From: Terriglobus albidus
GTDB taxonomy: Bacteria > Acidobacteriota > Terriglobia > Terriglobales > Acidobacteriaceae
NCBI RefSeq assembly: GCF_025685425.1
Contig: NZ_JAGTAS010000054.1
Coordinates: 1-64,000, forward strand
Direction: 5' to 3'
DNA: 64,000 nt
Below, piece by piece: positions 61,660-64,000 of this stretch; the first letter of the stretch is position 1; the number at the start of each line of letters is the position of its first letter. Made by a program: the position numbers and the translations under genes. The notes below the pieces were generated by a model, which ran no database searches, was not told the origin of the DNA, and saw only the letters and a list, made by a program, of their open reading frames with translations.

Positions 61660-62973
61660 TTACAGATAGATAAAACCCGCCATCTCCTCTTCTTGGACGA
61701 TAGAACCATGCAGCAGTGGCTCTATTGCCAGTAGCGTATTCTGCAGCGCGTCGCAGCCTTCATAGGCACAGCTCATCGCCTGCGCCTTCTGGCGATAACT
61801 GCTCTCCGCCAGAACGGTGCGTACCGCATCGCGAATCTGCTCCGCGGTCGGTGTCCCTGTTTTCAGGTCGATGCCGCAGCCGCTCCAAGCTACCCGCGCC
61901 GAGACAAAGGGCTTATCCTCCGATGCTCCGGCGCTTACCAGAGGCACGCCCGCGCGCAAGGCCATCTGCACACCGTTGTAGCCTCCGTTGGTCACAAAGA
62001 CGGCGGTCTTCGGCAAAATGGCAGCGTACGAAAGATAACTCTCCAGACGGGCATTCGCAGGCACGCGCACACCGCTGGCATCACCGCCGCCGGCCGTTGC
62101 TATTACCTGCACCGGCTCATGGGCGAGACCATCCAGGGCAGGCTGCAACAACTGGTTAAAGTCGTAGTTGGCAATCGTTCCCTGAGTTACGAAGACAACA
62201 GGCTTTGCCGGGTCAAGCGAGTCGATCCATGACGGAGTTTCGACGTCATCGTGTTTCGGAATCATCGGTCCAACAAAGACGACGTTCCCTGGCAGTTCCT
62301 TCGTCGGGAACTCAAAGGCCGAGGTGGTGAACTGCAGAAACAGATCCGGACGCGCATACAGCTCATCGAAGAGGAAGGTGTCCAGACGCCGGCCGCAGCA
62401 GGCTTCGATTCTGTCGCTCACATAATCGGTCGCAGGCTGCAGCGCCGCGGCGATCTGCGCGTTGTGCTCCGCATTGCGCAGCAGACCCTCGGGGGAGCTG
62501 TCCGGCCCGGTGAACGGCGAAACTTCCGGATTGCGACACATGAACGGCACAATGCCGCAGGAGACGACCGCCGGCCGCTCCGCCCGGGGCGCCATCACCA
62601 AGGGAAAGATTCCCATGAACAACAGGTCTGCCATGACGACGTCGACGTCCTCAGTATCGACCAGGTGCTTCAACGCAACGTACTGCTCGGGAATAGCGTC
62701 ACCGAAGACGCGTTGCATGTCATAGGTAATCTGCGCCAGGCCGGGCTCGACGCTGCTGCGTTCCGGGAAGTAAATATCCTGATGGCGCATGTCATAGTTG
62801 GCGGCTCCGGTGAGTGGCACATAACCAAGACCGGCAGCCTCCACACGGTTCCGGTAGATCTCGCCGGTCAGTACGGTAATGCGATATCCATTCGCGGCCA
62901 GATGCTCGGCGACCGCCATCATGGGGTTGAAATGACCTGGGACGGGTGTAGCGGCAATCACAACGTGTTTCAT
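61660..62973 (-). CDS. UGT/MGT-family glycosyltransferase
   Basis: The 437-residue GT-B enzyme resembles macrolide- or flavonoid-type glycosyltransferases. It has N-terminal 'TPVPGHFNPMMAVAEHLAANGYRITVLTG' (landmark), a middle 'VFVTQGTIANYDFNQLLQP', and the donor-binding region 'AVFVTNGGYNGVQMALRAGVPLVSAG' and 'SEDKPFVSARVAWSGCG' (landmarks). The His of the first motif is the likely catalytic base. ATG 62973 lies 10 bases after AGGAG; the frame stays open upstream but is not protein-like. It is divergent from the GntR-type gene, which may regulate it. The acceptor is unknown. Confidence 0.9.
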   Translation of the reverse strand: MKHVVIAATPVPGHFNPMMAVAEHLAANGYRITVLTGEIYRNRVEAAGLGYVPLTGAANYDMRHQDIYFPERSSVEPGLAQITYDMQRVFGDAIPEQYVALKHLVDTEDVDVVMADLLFMGIFPLVMAPRAERPAVVSCGIVPFMCRNPEVSPFTGPDSSPEGLLRNAEHNAQIAAALQPATDYVSDRIEACCGRRLDTFLFDELYARPDLFLQFTTSAFEFPTKELPGNVVFVGPMIPKHDDVETPSWIDSLDPAKPVVFVTQGTIANYDFNQLLQPALDGLAHEPVQVIATAGGGDASGVRVPANARLESYLSYAAILPKTAVFVTNGGYNGVQMALRAGVPLVSAGASEDKPFVSARVAWSGCGIDLKTGTPTAEQIRDAVRTVLAESSYRQKAQAMSCAYEGCDALQNTLLAIEPLLHGSIVQEEEMAGFIYL

Positions 62974-63265
62974 CGAACAAAGAACTCCTGACAAGTAGAA
63001 ATAGGGCGCAAACGCATGGCAGCCTGCACGTGGCAACATCACACGCGCATACTGCCTTGCAAGAGCGCCGGAAAACTGCAACCGAAAGGGGACGTAAGAT
63101 CTTCTCGCGGGTCTCGAAGAAGCAGCACAGACAGACTGCCTTCCGACGGCGGAAGTACCTCCGGAATGAGCATACGCGCAAAGTATCTGAGTGGTTCCAT
63201 GAAAATCGATCAAACTTTCAGAAAAACGGTTCTCGCTCCTCCATCACGTACCATGGTGGCGAATC

Positions 63266-64000
63266 ATGTCCTCCAATAGCCATCCCATGCCGCGGCTCTA
63301 TCAGCGGGTAGCAGAACAGATCTCCGCCTACATCCGCGAACATCGCCTTGAGCCGGGGCAGCGTCTCCCGTCGGAGAAAGATCTTGCCCGCCGCCTCCAT
63401 GTCTCCCGGCCAACTATCCGGGAGGCAATGATAGCGCTGGAGATCGCCGGCCAGCTTGAGATCCGCGTTGGCTCCGGAGCCTATATCCGCCAGGCGCCAC
63501 ATCAGGTTCCGTTGCTGCTCGACGCCGGTCCGGGCCCCTTCGAGCTACTGCGGGCTCGTCTTTTGATCGAGGGCGAGATTGCCGCAGATGCCGCACTCAA
63601 CGCCTCGGCCGAACAGCTCAAACAGATCGAGGCCACCATTCAGGAGATGAAGGCGCTCGATGCGGCCGGACAGAACGCCCAGATCACCGACCGCCACTTC
63701 CATGTCGCCATCGCCGAAGCAGCGCGCAACAACGTTCTCGCCAGTATTGTGGATAGCCTGTGGGCGGGCATCTTCTCGCCCATCTTCCACTCCCTCTCAC
63801 ATCTTGCCGGACTGCAGCATCATCAACGGATGACGCTGCGCGACCATCAGGCGATCTTCGCCGCCATCAAAGCGCGTGATCCGCAAGCGGCCCGCGCCGC
63901 CATGCGCAACCACCTTCGCCATGTGGAAGACATCCTCGCCGGTCAGCCGGAAAAGGCAACACGTCCTAAAAAATCGTCCCGAAAACCCAGATCTTCTCAA
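63266..64000 (+). CDS. FadR/GntR-family transcriptional regulator (3' end at or beyond window)
   Basis: This frame is open to the last base of the window (245 codons). An N-terminal winged HTH ('AYIREHRLEPGQRLPSEKDLARRLHVSRPTIREAMIAL', landmarks PSEKDLA and SRPTIREA) is followed by an FCD effector domain. Its metal-binding His/Asp pattern is visible in 'DRHFHVAIAEAARNN', 'DHQAIFAAI' and 'MRNHLRHV'. A basic tail ('KATRPKKSSRKPRS') follows and is probably near the true end. It resembles UxuR/ExuR-type regulators of sugar-acid use. It starts at ATG 63266 or 63287, and is divergent from the glycosyltransferase gene. Confidence 0.88.
   Translation, partial: MSSNSHPMPRLYQRVAEQISAYIREHRLEPGQRLPSEKDLARRLHVSRPTIREAMIALEIAGQLEIRVGSGAYIRQAPHQVPLLLDAGPGPFELLRARLLIEGEIAADAALNASAEQLKQIEATIQEMKALDAAGQNAQITDRHFHVAIAEAARNNVLASIVDSLWAGIFSPIFHSLSHLAGLQHHQRMTLRDHQAIFAAIKARDPQAARAAMRNHLRHVEDILAGQPEKATRPKKSSRKPRSSQ

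Overview
The window is about 64 kb of chromosomal DNA of moderately high GC. It most likely comes from an acidobacterium of the Terriglobales/Acidobacteriaceae type (Granulicella, Terriglobus and Edaphobacter relatives). This is inferred from Oar-like TonB-dependent receptors with a carboxypeptidase-like N-terminal domain, an acidobacterial-type VWA protein, a large MacB/FtsX permease encoded beside a PadR regulator, many twin-arginine (Tat) exported enzymes, and dispersed palindromic repeats of the 'GGCTGAAGCC' kind. No rRNA, tRNA, CRISPR array, prophage or complete insertion sequence was seen.

Layout. 1-10 kb: the end of a TonB-dependent receptor, methionine sulfoxide reductase MsrP, glycolate oxidase glcDEF converging on malate synthase A (glycolate to glyoxylate to malate), and an exported DUF2264 protein. 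10-23 kb: a minus-strand housekeeping block: an LptC/LptA-like protein and LptB, RpoN, ribosome hibernation factor, RapZ, an MsbA-like exporter, YicC, Gmk, RpoZ, a type-4 uracil-DNA glycosylase, a hydratase and a cytochrome c. 23-28 kb: IMP dehydrogenase, a VanZ-like protein, and a pair of Tat-exported proteins (a RidA-family protein and a SelA-like PLP enzyme). 28-33 kb: a copper-handling operon (two-domain multicopper oxidase, TolC-like channel, cytochrome c, small Met/His-rich proteins). 33-40 kb: an oxidative/accessory cluster (MFS exporter, cupin, NmrA-like reductase, haem peroxidase, TMEM175-like channel, Rieske protein, VioB-type ferritin-like protein). 40-48 kb: regulators, small proteins, a VWA protein, the MacB-like permease and PadR. 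48-58 kb: a putative glycoside hydrolase, then a DesK/DesR-like two-component system with an ABC-2 transporter, divergent from an Oar-like receptor and a secreted partner, with a large perfect palindrome between them. 58-64 kb: stress-type SDR, zinc alcohol dehydrogenase and YciF, a lone receiver domain, a glycosyltransferase and a FadR/GntR regulator cut by the window end.

The most unusual structure is in the repeats. A palindromic element of about 116 bp with TAGAGCA termini occurs in at least four sizeable copies plus two remnants. In two copies it makes up the whole junction between two genes: its first three bases are the stop codon of glcD or guaB, and its right end carries the Shine-Dalgarno sequence of glcE or the VanZ gene. 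Separately, a 148-bp element with terminal inverted repeats sits exactly in the TTCA loop of another palindrome, with TTCA duplicated. The most interesting candidate protein systems are the exported PLP-enzyme/RidA pair, the haem peroxidase/Rieske/VioB-like cluster, and the two-component/ABC/receptor locus around the palindrome.
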